Notes: generated by a model not told the origin, from the sequence alone. Positions 33,226-44,716 are shown, numbered from the stretch's first letter. The stretch is 64,000 nt of DNA from Tupaia tana (GCA_026018925.1 JAKSZU010000011.1:4779985-4843984), one strand, 5' to 3'. Translations and numbers: made by a program.

Positions 33226-34730
33226 CTTTTATTTATTTATTTAATTTATTTTTTTTTTAATTTTTACATTTAATCATTGCACCTCTTTACCATGTACAAC
33301 ATGGTTTTTCCCAGCATGAATACAGTGCACATTAGTCAAAACAATGATATTACCATATACATTTTCATCAACAGACAACTTTTCATTTTTGTGTCTATTA
33401 AGTGTGTTGTTTGTTCCCTGAATCCCTCCTTTCCGCCCTCAATTACTCATTCCCATTACCTCTCCCATACTGTCTCTAGCATCCGTAGTTGCCTTCCCTG
33501 CTATTATACCCTCCAGTTCTTTCAGTTTTTTTTTTTTTCAATTATCAGCTCATAAAGTTTTTAATAATAGGGAGCATAGATTCTATTCAGGGTTGGATTA
33601 AGGGTGGGTCTCGTGCAGTTCCACAATTGTAGGTGAATCTCCATGGAAGACAGTTTCAGGAAAGCGGTTCTGGAAAGCAGAGATGATTATCAGTTGATGT
33701 GGCACATCATCCATCTTGTGATTACCGGGAATGGTGTTATGTGGATCTGCAGCGTGAGTCGTCCTCAGGTATCTGGCTTCCTTAAGAATGGTAGAGTAGT
33801 TCTTGTTTTTCCCTGAGGTAATGCAGGGCTGGTGACCATCATCATCTCACTGTCCATAGGCAGAGAAAATCCTCCTATACAATATATTTCTCAATTGGTT
33901 TAAGACAGCTAAAGTTTTTTTCTGTTGGTAGTAGTTGGAAGTTCTTAGTCCTAGTTTTCGGCTTCAGTTTGCTGCCTACGGCCGGCGGCCACGTGCAGGC
34001 GCAGGCCCGGCAGCCACGCGCAGGACTGGAGGCCACGCACAGGCCCGGCGGCCACGTGCAGGCCCGGCGTCCACACGCAGGCGCAGGCCTGGCGGCCACG
34101 TGCAGATGCAGGCCCGGCGGCCGCGCGCAGGCGCAGGTCCGGCAGCCACACGCAGGTCCGGCGGCCACACGCAGGCCCAGCGGCCATGTTCCGGCCCGGA
34201 GGCCACGCGCAGGCCTGGCAGCCATGCTCAGGCCGGCGGCCACGTGCAGACCCGGGGCCACACGCTGGGCCGGCGGCCACGCGCAGGGCCGGCAGCCACG
34301 CGCAGGTGCAGGCCCAGCGGCCTCACTCAGGCCTGGAGGCCACGCGCAGGCCCGGCGGTCACGCGCTGGCCCGGCGGCCACGCTCGGGCCCAGCGGCCAC
34401 GCGCAGGCCCAGCGGCCACACACAGGCCCGGCGGCCACATGCCAGCCCCGAGTGCGCGAATGTGCGCGGGATCCAGTGCCACCTCCCGCTCGCCCGCCCG
34501 GCCCGAGAAAGGAAGGACGGCGAGCTCGGCCGGTCCGCGCCACCAGCCCACGTTGGCGCCATGCGTGGGACACACCCAGTGCCCGAGAGGCAGTGGGGGC
34601 TGGGCGGTCCAGGCTGCGGCACACGAGGCAGAGCCTCGCCCGCGCAGGCCCGGCGCCCGCACAGGCCCGGCGCCCACGCAGGCCCGCAAGGCAGGGCCCC
34701 GGCGCCCGCGCAGGCCCGCGAGGCAGGGCC
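33226..34730 (-). mobile_element. SVA-like composite retroelement, copy 1 (1.5 kb)
   Basis: In minus-strand order: (1) a GC-rich head with GGGCCCTGCCTCGCGGGCC-type units and a core shared with copy 2 (CTGGGTGTGTCCCACGC, GACCGGCCGAG, CCTTCCTTTCT); (2) a VNTR of about 19-bp units related to CAGGCCCGGCGGCCACGCG; (3) about 430 bp of single-copy sequence; (4) an A run; (5) an L1-type 3' UTR with terminal A/T-rich tail. The TSD CCCA(A/G)CATGAGTTTT is at 33211-33225 and 34731-34745. It encodes no credible protein. The long open frames across the VNTR reflect GC richness. The layout parallels hominoid SVA but shares no recognisable Alu or HERV-K part. Confidence 0.82.
33977..34445. repeat. GC-rich VNTR of the composite, copy 1
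   Basis: About 20-25 imperfect units of about 19 bp related to CAGGCCCGGCGGCCACGCG, some with a 6-bp CAGGCG extension, very rich in CpG. Confidence 0.9.
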
Positions 34731-34950
34731 CCCAGCATGAGTTTTAACTAGCCAGTCCAGGACCAAATAAGGGTCTCTATGTGGGAGTCCAGCAACATAA
34801 CCATAACGCCACCTGCTGGTCTCGGTTTTTGCTTTTAATGAAACTGGTGCCTTCTGTCTCCTCATAGAAAATTTCCAATGCCATTCTGGGGATTAACTTT
34901 AACTAGTACTGTTAACCAGATAATCCATAAGGGGGAAGAGTTCCTTTTTT

Positions 34951-35222
34951 TAACTTTTTTTTTTTTGGAGAGGTTTTCACTATAGGGCGTGTGCGCTCGC
35001 CAGACAGAGAGAGAGAGACATAGAGACAGAAAGCGAGAAATCACCCCCCAGACGGGATGGTCACGCCGCAATCCCTTCTCCTCCATTCTCCTCTCAGGAT
35101 CTTGGTGGGCACGCACTCACATGTGCCCGGCGTGAGTTTTAAGCCACCGGGTCTGGGACGCAAACCGCGGTCGACTACGTGGGAGTCCAGTGACATAGCC
35201 ATTACGCTAACTGCTGGTTCCC
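34951..35222 (-). mobile_element. SINE-L copy
   Basis: GGGAACC subtype; AAGAGTTCCTTTT duplicated on both sides. Confidence 0.92.
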
Positions 35223-35296
35223 AAGAGTTCCTTTTGAAACAGAATGCTATTTGGTTGTTAACCAAGTTACTTGCTTGGATTTTGAAAGCAGCTGTT

Positions 35297-35535
35297 CAGT
35301 TAGTGTAATGACTATGTCGCTGGACTCCCACGTAGTCGACCATGGTTCGTGTCCCGGACCCGGTGGCTTAAAACTCACGCCGGGCACGTGTGTGTGCGTG
35401 CCCAAGATCCCGAGAGGAGAATGGAGGAGAAGGGATTGTGGGTGGCCATCCCCCCTGGGGGGTGATTTCTCGCTTTCTATCTCTCTGTCTGGTGAACGCA
35501 TGCGCCCTATAGCAAAAACCTCTCCCCCAAAAAAA
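35297..35535 (+). mobile_element. SINE-L copy, first bases missing
   Basis: Starts CAGTTAGTGTAATGAC, ends CCTCTCCCCCAAAAAA. GAAAGCAGCTGTT is duplicated at 35284-35296 and 35536-35548, so the 5' truncation happened at insertion. Confidence 0.92.
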
Positions 35536-35892
35536 GAAAGCAGCTGTTTCTGATGCATACTGAACAAATGTGTGTAATTTTCTGTGCCAAACTTTAGACC
35601 TCATTTGTAAGTACTGTGATGTGGGGCTGATGGTTAGAAACAATAACATATTAGGATTTCTATTTAAACATTGCAGGGCTAAACTGTATCTCCTTTCTTT
35701 AATTTTTCCTTGTGTCATGATAAATGTTTCCTAGCATCCAGTACTGTGTTGGTACAAATGTAGGTTTCTATGCTAATTTTTAGTTTTGTGGTTGTACCTT
35801 GCATCATGCTCTACGTATTAAATACTTAAGGGGTTTATTTTTACAAACTGTGTGACTGTAAGGTTTATTAACAATAAGATAGAAAATGGTGC

Positions 35893-36153
35893 TGGGACCA
35901 GCAGTTGGCATAATGGCTATGTCACTGGACTCCCATGTAGTCAACCATGGTTCGAATCCCAGACCTGGTGATTTAAACTCATGCCAGGCATGTGTGCGTG
36001 TGTGCCCAAGATCCCGAGAGGAGAATGGAGGAGAAGGGATTGTTATGTGGCTATCCCCCTGGGAGGTGATTTCTCACTTTCTGTCTCTTTGTCTCTTTCC
36101 GTCTTTTTGGTGAGTGCATGCACCCTATAGCAAAAACCTCTCCAAAAAAAAAA
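35893..36153 (+). mobile_element. SINE-L copy
   Basis: Head GGGACCAGCAGTTGGC, poly(A) end; AGAAAATGGTGC duplicated at 35881-35892 and 36154-36165. Confidence 0.92.
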
Positions 36154-36281
36154 AGAAAATGGTGCAAGTTTATACCATAGTTTTGTAGGAAAAAAAAGAG
36201 TGGATTGAAAACCTGCAATACAGACAGTTTCAAGGAAAAAATAAGAGGATATGTAAACAATTGTAAAAGTCTGTTGTTGGT

Positions 36282-36472
36282 GGGCCGGCAGGTGTTGTGG
36301 TGGTTAAGGGTGCTGGACTCCCACATGGCCAACCGTGGTTCAAGTCCTAAACCTGGCAGCTCTCTCTTTATTTCTCGCTCTCTCTCATGCTCTGTCCCTC
36401 TCTGGTCAAATTAAAATAAGTAAAAATGAATAAATAAATAAAGTTAAATAAAATAATTCTTTTAAAAAAAGG
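36282..36472 (+). mobile_element. SINE-S copy
   Basis: GGGCCGGCAGGTGTTGTGGTGG head, GGTTCAAGTCCTAAACCTGG, CTGGTCAAATTAAAATAAG and AATTCTTTTAAAAA. Confidence 0.88.
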
Positions 36473-36649
36473 AAACAAGTCTCGTTGGATGTGCCTGATA
36501 CATGTGTTATTGTCTTTGATTTCAGAATACTTCATAAAGATAACATAGAAAAAATTCATGTATTTCTTCAACCTGCAGTATTTATTCATTTGTAACATTT
36601 GTTCCATCTAAGTGCCAGGTTTAAAATATTTTAATTTTAATTTACATTT

Positions 36650-36893
36650 TTTTGGAGAGGTTTTGCTATAGGGCACGTGCACTTGCTGGAAAGACAGAGA
36701 CAGATAGAGAGACAGAAAGCGAGAAATCATCCCCCCGGGGGGATGGTTATGTCGCAATCCTTTCTCCTCTCGGGATATTGGGCACACATGCACATGTGCC
36801 TGGTGTGAGTTTAAGCCACTGGGTCTGGGACTCAGACTGTGGTAGACTACATGGGAGTCCAGTCACAAAGCCATTATGCCAATGCTAGTCTTT
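36650..36893 (-). mobile_element. SINE-L copy
   Basis: Diverged; ATTTTAATTTACATTT duplicated at 36634-36649 and from 36894. Confidence 0.9.
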
Positions 36894-36924
36894 ATTTTAA
36901 TTTACATTTAATCATATATATCTT

Positions 36925-37188
36925 TTTTTTTTTTTTGGAGAGGTTTTTGCTATACGGCGCATGTGCTCACCAGACAGACAGAGACAGACAGAGAGACAGA
37001 AAGCAAGAAATCACCCCCCAGGGAAGATGGCCACGCTGCAATCCCTTCTCCTCCATTCTCCTCTCGGGATCTTGGGCACGCACGCACATGCGCCCAGCGT
37101 GAGTTTTAAGCCACCGGGTCCGGGACACAAACCTCGGTCGACTACATGGGCGTCCAGCGACATAGCCATTATGCTAACTGCTGGTCCC
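36925..37188 (-). mobile_element. SINE-L copy
   Basis: Well-preserved; AATCATATATATCTTT flanks both sides. It lies 30 bp from the previous copy. Confidence 0.92.
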
Positions 37189-37205
37189 AATCATATATAT
37201 CTTTA

Positions 37206-37370
37206 TTTTTAAGAATTATTTTATTCAACTTTATTTATCCTAATTTGGTCAGAAAGGGACAAAGTGGGGAGGAGGGAGTGAGAAAGCAAGCTGCCAGGTC
37301 CAGGGCTCGAACCGCAGTTGGCCATGTGGGAGTCCAGCGTCCTTAACCACCATGCCACCTACCGACCCCA
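37206..37370 (-). mobile_element. SINE-S copy
   Basis: AACTTTATTTATCCTAATTTGGTCAG to CCACCTACCGACCCC with AATCA(T/C)ATATATCTTTA flanks. The adjacent SINE-L inserted at its left junction. Confidence 0.85.
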
Positions 37371-37481
37371 ATCACATATATCTTTATAGTGTATAACATT
37401 GCTTCTTCCAGCACAAATACCATGCGTATTAGTCAAGACAAAGATGTTACTATATACAATTACCATCAGCAAATAGCTTTT

Positions 37482-37723
37482 TGAAAAATTATTTATTTAA
37501 TTTTATTTATTCAGTCATTTATTTTATTTTATTTTATTTTATTTTTTAAAATCATTATTTTATTTAACTTTTTAAAAATTTGACCAGAGAGGGACAGAGT
37601 GTGTGTGTGTGAGAGAGAGAGAACGAGAGAGAGAGAGGAATTCACCAGGTCCAGGACTCGAACCGTAGTCAGTCATGCGGGAGTTGAGTGCCCTTAACCA
37701 CACCACGCCACCTGCCAGCCCCC
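37482..37723 (-). mobile_element. SINE-S copy with (TTTTA)n tail
   Basis: Expanded TTTTATTTTATTTTA tail, AAAATTTGACCAGAG, end CCACCTGCCAGCCCCC. AGCAAATAGCTTTT duplicated at 37468-37481 and 37724-37737. Confidence 0.9.
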
Positions 37724-39085
37724 AGCAAATAGCTTTTCAATTTTTCGTCAATGAAATGTAATTTTTTTATTCTTTTCTTGTTCCACTGTCTCCCTCCTTC
37801 TATTTTCTATTGTCCACCCCCATATTACTGCTGTCCTTTCTAGCTCTAGTACCTACCATTGCCCTGCCTCCTATTATGTCTTCCAAACTTGTAGTTTCTG
37901 CTATACAGTGCAATTGGTATATACTGAGTAGGGATATACAAAGTTGGTCTTTTATAGTCTGTCTGGCTTCACTGAGCATTAAGTCTTACATATTTGTCCA
38001 CTTTGTATCAAATGTCAGGGTCTCATTGTTTTTTTATGGCTGAGTAGTATTACATAGAGTACATATGCCACAGTTTTTCAATCCACTCATCTATTTTGGG
38101 ATATTTGGTTTGATTCCGTGCCCTGCCACTTATAAATAATGGTCAATAAACATGCATGTGCAAGTGTTTTTCTGACTGAGGGCTTTTCTCGCCTTTGGGT
38201 AAATTACTGGGTCATATGGTGGTTCTATTTATAGATTTCTGAGGAATCTCTGTATTGTTTTCCACAGTGGTTATACTAATTTACATTTCCACCAAGAATG
38301 TAGGAGAGTGCCCTTTTGACCACAGCCTCATCAGCACTTATCATTTTTTCACCTGGGGTTAAGTGGTATCTCATTGTGGTTTAGATTTGCATTTTTCTTA
38401 TAATAAAAGGTGTTGAACATGTTTTCATATGCTTTTTAGCCATTTGTATATCTTCTTCAAATTGTCTGTTAGGCTCATTTTCCCATCTTTGAATTGGATT
38501 GATTATTTTTTTGTGGGTAAGCTACATGAGTTCCCTGTATATTCTGGTTATCAGTCCCTCATCTCACGTATAGTTTGCAAAAATATTCTCCCATTCTGAG
38601 AGTTGTCGTCTCACTCTACTTATTATTTCTTTTTCTGTGCAGAAGCTTTTCAGCCTAATGTCCTATTTGTCTATTTTTGAGACTATTGCCTGTGCTTTGG
38701 AGGTCTTAGTTAAGAAGTCATTGCCTACCCCAGGGTCTTTAAGTTTTTCCTGTGTTTTCCACCAGTATTTTTATAGTTTGATGTTTGTTGTTTAGATTCT
38801 CAAACCATTTTGAGTCAAATTTTGTGAGTAAGAGTTAAAGATCCAGTTTCATTCTTACCCATGTGAATATCCAGTTCTTCCAGCACCATTTGCTGAAGAA
38901 ATGAAATTTCCTTTTTCCCATTGGATTGTCTTGTACCCTTTGTCAATAATATTTGGCTTTTGTTTGTTTGTTTGTGGTTCTCAGTTTTGTTTTATTGGTC
39001 TACCTCTCTGTTTTAGTGCCAATACCATGCTGCGTTCTTTTTATTATTATTTTATTATTATTATTATACTATTATTATTATTTAT

Positions 39086-39304
39086 TTTTTTAGAGAGAGA
39101 TTTTTGCTATAGGGCATGTACATTTGCCATAGAGAAAAAGACAGATCCACACCTCTATCCTTTCTCCTCCATTCTCCTCTTGGGATCTTGGGCACGCACT
39201 CACACGTACCCACCCTGAGTTTTCAGCCGTAGGGTATGGAACTCTAACCGTGGTCAACTATGTGGGAGTCCAGCAACATAACCATTATGCCATGTTCTGG
39301 TCCC
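39086..39304 (-). mobile_element. SINE-L copy, shortened
   Basis: GAGATTTTTGCTATAGGGCATG to CCATGTTCTGGTCCC, preceded by a (TTA)n tract. Part of the GA/CCCC region is deleted. Confidence 0.82.
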
Positions 39305-39317
39305 AGTCATTCTGGTT

Positions 39318-39577
39318 TTTTTTTTGGAGAGTTGTTTTTGTATAGGGTGCATGTACTCACCAGAAAGACAGACAGAGACAGAGAGATAGAAAGCAAGAAA
39401 CCACCCCCCAGGGGATGGCCACGCCACAATCCCTAATCCTCCATTCTCCTCTTGGGATCTTGGGGATGCACGTATAAGCGTCCGGCATGAGTTTAAGCCA
39501 CCGGGTCCGGGATATGAACTGCAGTCAGCTACATGGGAGTTCAGCAACATAGCCATTATGCTAACTGCTGGTTCCTA
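39318..39577 (-). mobile_element. SINE-L copy
   Basis: Poly(T) GGAGAGTTGTTTTTGTATAGGG to CTAACTGCTGGTTCC, 14 bp from the preceding copy. Confidence 0.85.
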
Positions 39578-40215
39578 TTCTGTTCTAATTATTACAACTT
39601 TGTAATATGTTTCGAGGTTGGGAAGCGAGATGCCTCCTACTTTATTCCCCTTGTACGGTATTTGGCAATTACAGGATCTTTTATGCATCCAGACAAATTT
39701 TATGATTTTTTTTTGTATGTCTGTAAGGACTATCTCTGGTAATTTGATTGGAATTGCATTGAATTTGTAGATTAATTTGAGTAAGATTGACATCTTGATT
39801 ATATCCTTCCAATCCAGGAACATAGAGTATTCTTCCACTTTTAAAATTTCTTTTAAATACTTTTTCTTATAGAGGTCTTTGATGTCTTTAGTAAGGTTTA
39901 TTCCTAAATACCTTATTGGTTTTGTGGCTATTGTAAATGAGATTTCTTTCTTCAATTCTGTCTCAGTTTGGTGTCTCATTGTTGGTATATAAAAATGCCA
40001 TGTGTGTGGATTTTGCATGCTACCACTCTACTATATTCATTTATCTCATCCAAGAGTTTTTCTTTGGATTCTTTTGGATTATCTGTGTATAGCATGATAT
40101 TATCTGCAAATAGAGACCATTTTACTTCTTTTCCTGTTTGGGTGCCTTATATTAGACTCTCTTGTCTAATTGCTTTGGCTAGAACTTCCAGTACTATGTT
40201 AAAAAAGGGTTAGAG

Positions 40216-40482
40216 GGAACTAGCAGTTAGTGTAATAGCTATGTCGCTGGACTCCCATGTAGTCGACCGCGGTTCGAGTCCCGGACCCGGTGGCTTAAAA
40301 CTCATGCCAGGCGCGTGTGCGTGCGTGCCCAAGATCCCGAGAGGAGAATGGAGGAGAAGGGATTGCGGCGTGACCATCCCCCCTGGGGGGTGATTTCTTG
40401 CTTTCTGTCTCTCTGTCTCTCTCTGTCTGTCTGGCGAGCGCACGTGTCCTATAGCAAAAAAACCTCTCCAAAAAAAAAAAAA
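40216..40482 (+). mobile_element. SINE-L copy
   Basis: Well-preserved (GGTTCGAGTCCCGGACCCGG); the flank AAAAAAGGGTTAGAG is repeated after the poly(A). Confidence 0.92.
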
Positions 40483-40546
40483 AAAAAAGGGTTAGAGAAA
40501 GTGGACAACCTTGTCACATTCCAGTTATTATTGGAAAAAGTTTCAA

Positions 40547-41350
40547 CTTTTTTTTTTTTGTTTTTTTTAGAACATCTTAAATTTTTAATCCTTTCTTTAT
40601 AGGTTACCTAGACCACTTTTGATTAAGAAAACTGTAGAAAGTTAGTAACTGCCACAAGCGAACGCCAGGCGGTGGCACGTGTCAATTTTCCACAGAGTCC
40701 TGCCTTGCGGGGTGATGCACTGCTCGGGGTCTCTGCTCACACTTGCTGGAATCAATCATGGCAGATTTTAGTCCATAGGTCGCTTTTCCCCATATTTTTG
40801 CTCGGGGTCTCTGCTCACACTTGCTGGAATCAATCATGGCAGATTTTAGTCCATAGGTCGCTTTTCCCCATATTTCTTTGTAAACTCTTCAGCATTCTTA
40901 CAGAATTTTTTACAGTTCTTAGAGTATTCTTCAGCTAGGTCAGCCCGGAGGATGTGCTCGGGTTGGGGGTCGTTCACCAGTTCTATGAGGGACTGGATTA
41001 CTTGGTCGGTTTTGGTGGCTGGCTTCCAGTTTTCAGCACTAATTACTGGCAGACAGACCTGCCCCTTTTCCTCGATGTTCGGGTGATAGATCTTTGTTTT
41101 AAATGTGATCTTCGGTGGTTTGAATGGGTACTCTGCTGGAAAGTTTATTTCGATTCTGAAGGCCCCTTTGTCATATGGAGGGTTGTCAGGAACAATAAGC
41201 CCTTGCCAAGTCAATAAATTAGCTTTATCAACCTGGATGTTAGGGAAGTTTTTCATTCCACATTTGCGGATTTCTTCAGGCTCCTTTATCAGCCTCCTGA
41301 TGGCCTCCATCTTGGATCTGGTGCTGCTGCTTTCCCAGAATGCATCCAAG
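40547..41350 (-). pseudogene. UBE2L3: UBE2L3 retrocopy with an intact open frame
   Basis: UBE2L3 (UbcH7) is a ubiquitin-conjugating enzyme serving HECT and RBR ligases. This intronless minus-strand copy has a complete 154-codon frame from ATG at 41310 to the stop at 40846, equal to the parent length. The UBC fold motifs are present: [20 protein letters not shown] with the ligase-contact Phe63, IYHPN, and the catalytic Cys86 in GQVCLPVIS. It has several substitutions, including E-to-P and E-to-K near the N-terminus. The 3' end (last codons plus UTR) is tandemly duplicated with a 78-bp period. Poly(A) and TTTCAACTTT flanks mark L1-mediated insertion into antisense L1 ORF2. No CpG promoter is nearby, so expression is doubtful and I class it as a retropseudogene with an intact frame. 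Confidence 0.9.
40721..40876. repeat. 78-bp tandem duplication at the retrocopy 3' end
   Basis: TGCTCGGGGTCTCTGCTCAC... repeats at 40721 and 40799. The unit contains the last UBE2L3 codons, the stop and early 3' UTR. The two units are essentially identical, so the duplication is younger than the insertion. Confidence 0.92.
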
Positions 41351-41358
41351 ATTTCAAC

Positions 41359-41613
41359 TTTTTTTGGTTTGTTTTTTAGAGAGATTTTTTGTATAGGGAG
41401 CATTTGCTTGCCAGAGAGAAAGAAAGGGAGAAATCACCCCTGCCCCTCCCAGGAGGCATGGCCATGCTACAATGCCTTCTCCATTCTCCTTTCGGGATCT
41501 TGGGTACGCATGTGCATGTGCCCAGAGATTTAAGTCGCTGTGTCCAGACTCAAACCACAGTCAACTACCTGGGAGTCCACTGATGTAACCGTTATGCTAT
41601 CTGCTGGGTCCCA
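41359..41613 (-). mobile_element. Diverged SINE-L copy
   Basis: TTTAGAGAGATTTTTTGTATAGGG to CTATCTGCTGGGTCCC, directly beside the UBE2L3 retrocopy 5' end. Confidence 0.82.
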
Positions 41614-42623
41614 GATTTCAGCTTTTATCCATTCAGTATGATGTTAACTATGGGTTTGTCATAGAGGGCTTTTACTGTTTGAGGAATGTCCCCTCTATGC
41701 CGATTTTGCTGAAAGTGTTAATTATGAAGTGTGTTATTTTATCAAATGCTTTTCTGCACCAATTGATAAGGTTGTATGGTTTTTATGTTTCCTTTTGTTA
41801 ATGTGATGTATCACATTTATTGTTTTGCATATGTTGAACCATCCTTGCATCTCTAGAATAAAACCTGTGAGGTTATGATTTATAATCTTTTAAATATGTT
41901 GTTGAATATTATGTGCTAGTATGTTAAGAAGTTTTTCATCTGGTTTTCATCAGGGTGTGGACCTGAAGCTTTCTTTTTTTGTCATGTTTTTGTTTGGTTT
42001 TGGAATTAAGGTGATAGAGGCTACATAGAATGAATTTGGGAGGATCCCTTCCTTTTGAGTCTTTAGAAATGATTTAAGGAGAATGGGGTTAGTTCTTTTT
42101 TACAAGTTTTGTAGAAGTCAGAAGTAAAGTTGTCAGAACCTGGGCTCTTCCTTGTTGGGAGACTATGTATTAGTGATTCAATTTCATGACTTGTATGGGT
42201 CCATTCAGAATTTCTCTTTCTTTCTTGTTCAGTATTGGTAAGTTATACATATCCAGAAATTTGTCTCATCTAGGTTTTCTTGTTTGTTGGCATATAGTTG
42301 CTCATAGTATTCTCTGAAGATATTTTGTATTTCTGTTACATCTGCTGTTATAACACCTGCTTCCTTGCTGACTTGATTTATCTGGTTCCTTTCTCTGTTC
42401 TTGATTAATCTAGGTAATGGTGTGTCAATTTTATTTATCTTCTCAAAGAACCAGCTTTTGGTTTAATTTATTTTCTATATAGTTCTTTTATTCTCTATTT
42501 CATTTATTTCTACTCAAATCTTTATTACTTCTTTTCTCCTGGAGTGTTTTTTTTTATTTTTTATTTTTTATTTTTCCAGTTTCTTGAGTTGTGTCATTAG
42601 GTTGTTTATTTGAAACCTTTCTG

Positions 42624-42636
<13 letters not shown>

Positions 42637-42661
<25 letters not shown>
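42637..42661. repeat. (TG)n microsatellite
   Basis: About 13 TG units within antisense L1. Confidence 0.85.
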
Positions 42662-42663
<2 letters not shown>

Positions 42664-43267
42664 CCAGTAATTGCTATGAACTTCCCTCTTATGACTGCTT
42701 TTGCTGTGTTCCATAGGTTATAAACACATGTTTTTTTCATTATGATTTTTATATCATTATTAATTTATTCTTTAGTTGTAAAGTCATTTAGCAGTAGGTT
42801 ATTTAGTTTATATGTATTTGTGAATTTTCTGGGGCTCTTTCTGTAGTTGATTTCAAGATTGATTCCACTGTGGTTGGAAAAGATACTAGATGTAGTTTTT
42901 ATGCCTTTGAATTTGTAACGGCTTGTTTTGTGCCCTATCAGATGGTCAGTCTTCGAAAATGTTCCGTGTAGAGATGAGAAAAGTATTTATTTTCTGGTAG
43001 TTGGGTTAAATACTCTGTAGATGTCTGTCAGGTCCCTTTCATGTGTGGTATTATTTAGATATTGTATATCTTTATTTTTTGTCTAAATGATCTGTCCACC
43101 TACAATTATTGTGTTGCAGTCTCTCTGTCCCTTGATTTCTAACAGTCTCTCTTTGATGTCTTTAGTGCTCCAGTGTTGGGTACATAGATATTTACAATGT
43201 TACATCTTCTTGGTGAGCAAGTCTTTTTAGTACTATATAATGTCTCTTCTTACATTTTAGTTTTTTT

Positions 43268-43455
43268 TTTCCCAAAGAATTATTTATTTATTTAATTTAA
43301 TTTTGCTATTATTATTTTAAAATTTGACCAGAGAAACACAGCGAGAGAAAGAGAAAGGGAAAGCAAGAAAGCAAGCCACCAGATCCAGAGCTCAAACCAC
43401 AGTTGGTCATGTGGGAGTCCAGCACCCTTAATTGCCACGCCTACCTAATGGCCGC
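43268..43455 (-). mobile_element. SINE-S copy inside L1
   Basis: AAGAATTATTTATTTATTTAATTT, AAAATTTGACCAGAG, AAAGCAAGCCACCAG, GTTGGTCATGTGGGAG and a diverged end CTACCTAATGGCCG. Confidence 0.85.
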
Positions 43456-44227
43456 ACATCTTTTATCTTAAAGTCTATTTTTATCTGATATCAGTATTGC
43501 TACTTCAGCCTTTTTTTTGTTTCCATTTGCATGGAATATCTTTTTCCAGCCCTTTACTTTCAGTCCATGTATGTCCTTTTCAGTGATGTATATTCCTTGT
43601 AAGCAGCATCTAGATGGCTTCTGTTTTTGTATTCATTAAGCTAGTCTGTGTCTTTTAATGGGAGAATTTAATACATTAATATTCAGTGTTATTATTGATA
43701 TTTGCGGATTTATCCTTTTCCTTTTTAGTCATTTTCTGTTGTTTTTTGTTCTATTTCTGTGTGTCTCTCTTTAGTTATACTGATACAATATTTTTCTCAG
43801 TACTTCCTGAAAAACTTGTCTACTATCTATGAATTCTTGCAGCTTTTGTTTATCTGAGAATACTTTTATTTGTTCTTCTCATTTGAAGGATAGTCTTGCT
43901 AGATATAGTACTCTTGGTTGAAATTGCTTTTCCTTTAATATTTTGAATATATCTTCCCATTGTGTCCTTTCCTGCATTGATTCAGTTGGGAAGTCTGACT
44001 TTAGCCTAATGGGATAACCCTTATAAGTAACTTATCACTTTTAGAATATTGTGTTTGTCTTTAATTTTTACCAATTTTGCTATGATGTGCTGGGGGTGGG
44101 TAGCATCTATTTTTGTTTGTATTTGTGGTCCTTTTAATATCTTGGGTTTGAATTTCTCCATATCTCTCTATAGTTGGAATATTTTCAGATAGTTTTTTTC
44201 TTTGTTTTTTCTTTTTTTTATAAGGAA

Positions 44228-44495
44228 AGGGGATCAGCAGTTGGTGTAATGGCTATTTTGCTGGACTCCTATGTAGTTAACTGCGGTTTGAGTCCCAGAC
44301 CCGATGGCTTAAACTCACGCCAGGTGCATGTGTACCCACGATCCCAAGATGAAAATTGAGGAGAAGGAATTGCGGTGTGGCCATCCCTCCTGGGGGGTTA
44401 TTTCTTGCTTTCTGTCTGTCTGTCTCTGTCTTTCTGCTGCGTGCACATCCCCTATAGCAAAAACCTCTCAAAAAAAAAAAAAAAAAAAAAAAAAA
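44228..44495 (+). mobile_element. SINE-L copy inside L1
   Basis: GGGGATCAGCAGTTGGTG head, CTATAGCAAAAACCTCTC and a long poly(A) degraded to (GAAAAA)n. Confidence 0.9.
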
Positions 44496-44539
44496 GGAAA
44501 AGAAAAAGAAAAAGAAAAAAAGAAAGACTCCATTTTAAA

Positions 44540-44716
44540 AAATATATTTAATTTCACTTATTATTATTTTAATTTTTTTTACCTGAACAGACAGAGAGAG
44601 AGAAAGAGAGAGAACGGGAAAGCCAGAAAGGAAACTGCCAAGTTTGGGAATTGAGCCACAGTTGGCCATGTGGGAATCCAGTGCACTTAACTACCATGTT
44701 ATCTGCTGGCCCCAGA
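44540..44716 (-). mobile_element. SINE-S copy inside L1
   Basis: ATTTAATTTCACTTATTATTATTTTAA, GACAGAGAGAGAG, GAAACTGCCAAG and end TATCTGCTGGCCCC. Confidence 0.8.

Larger units (their letters stand above)
33075..34824 (-). mobile_element. SINE-L copy split by the VNTR composite
   Basis: The minus-strand SINE begins GAGATTTTTGCTATAGGG and reaches CCCAACATGAGTTTT. It resumes after the composite with CCCAGCATGAGTTTTAACTAGCCAGTCC and ends CCACCTGCTGGTCTC. The repeated 15 bp is the composite's target duplication. Confidence 0.88.
32096..36545. repeat. Second copy of the 1-kb unit at 1960-2975, split by insertions
   Basis: Segments at 32096-32238, 32503-32760, 35262-35292, 35536-35892, 36154-36245 and 36478-36545 align in order with 1960-2975. 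The gaps are SINEs, a VNTR composite and a stretch of unrelated sequence (about 32760-33070) absent from the first copy. Confidence 0.7.

Noticed and set aside
33875-34865. Long overlapping open frames (up to 287 codons) in several frames of both strands
   Set aside because: They translate the GC-rich 19-bp VNTR, whose composition lacks stop codons. The proteins are simple Pro/Ala/Arg/Gly repeats with no family match.
39575-40018. ORF2-like open frame as an active L1
   Set aside because: Only a fragment is open. The rest of the element is interrupted by stops and insertions.
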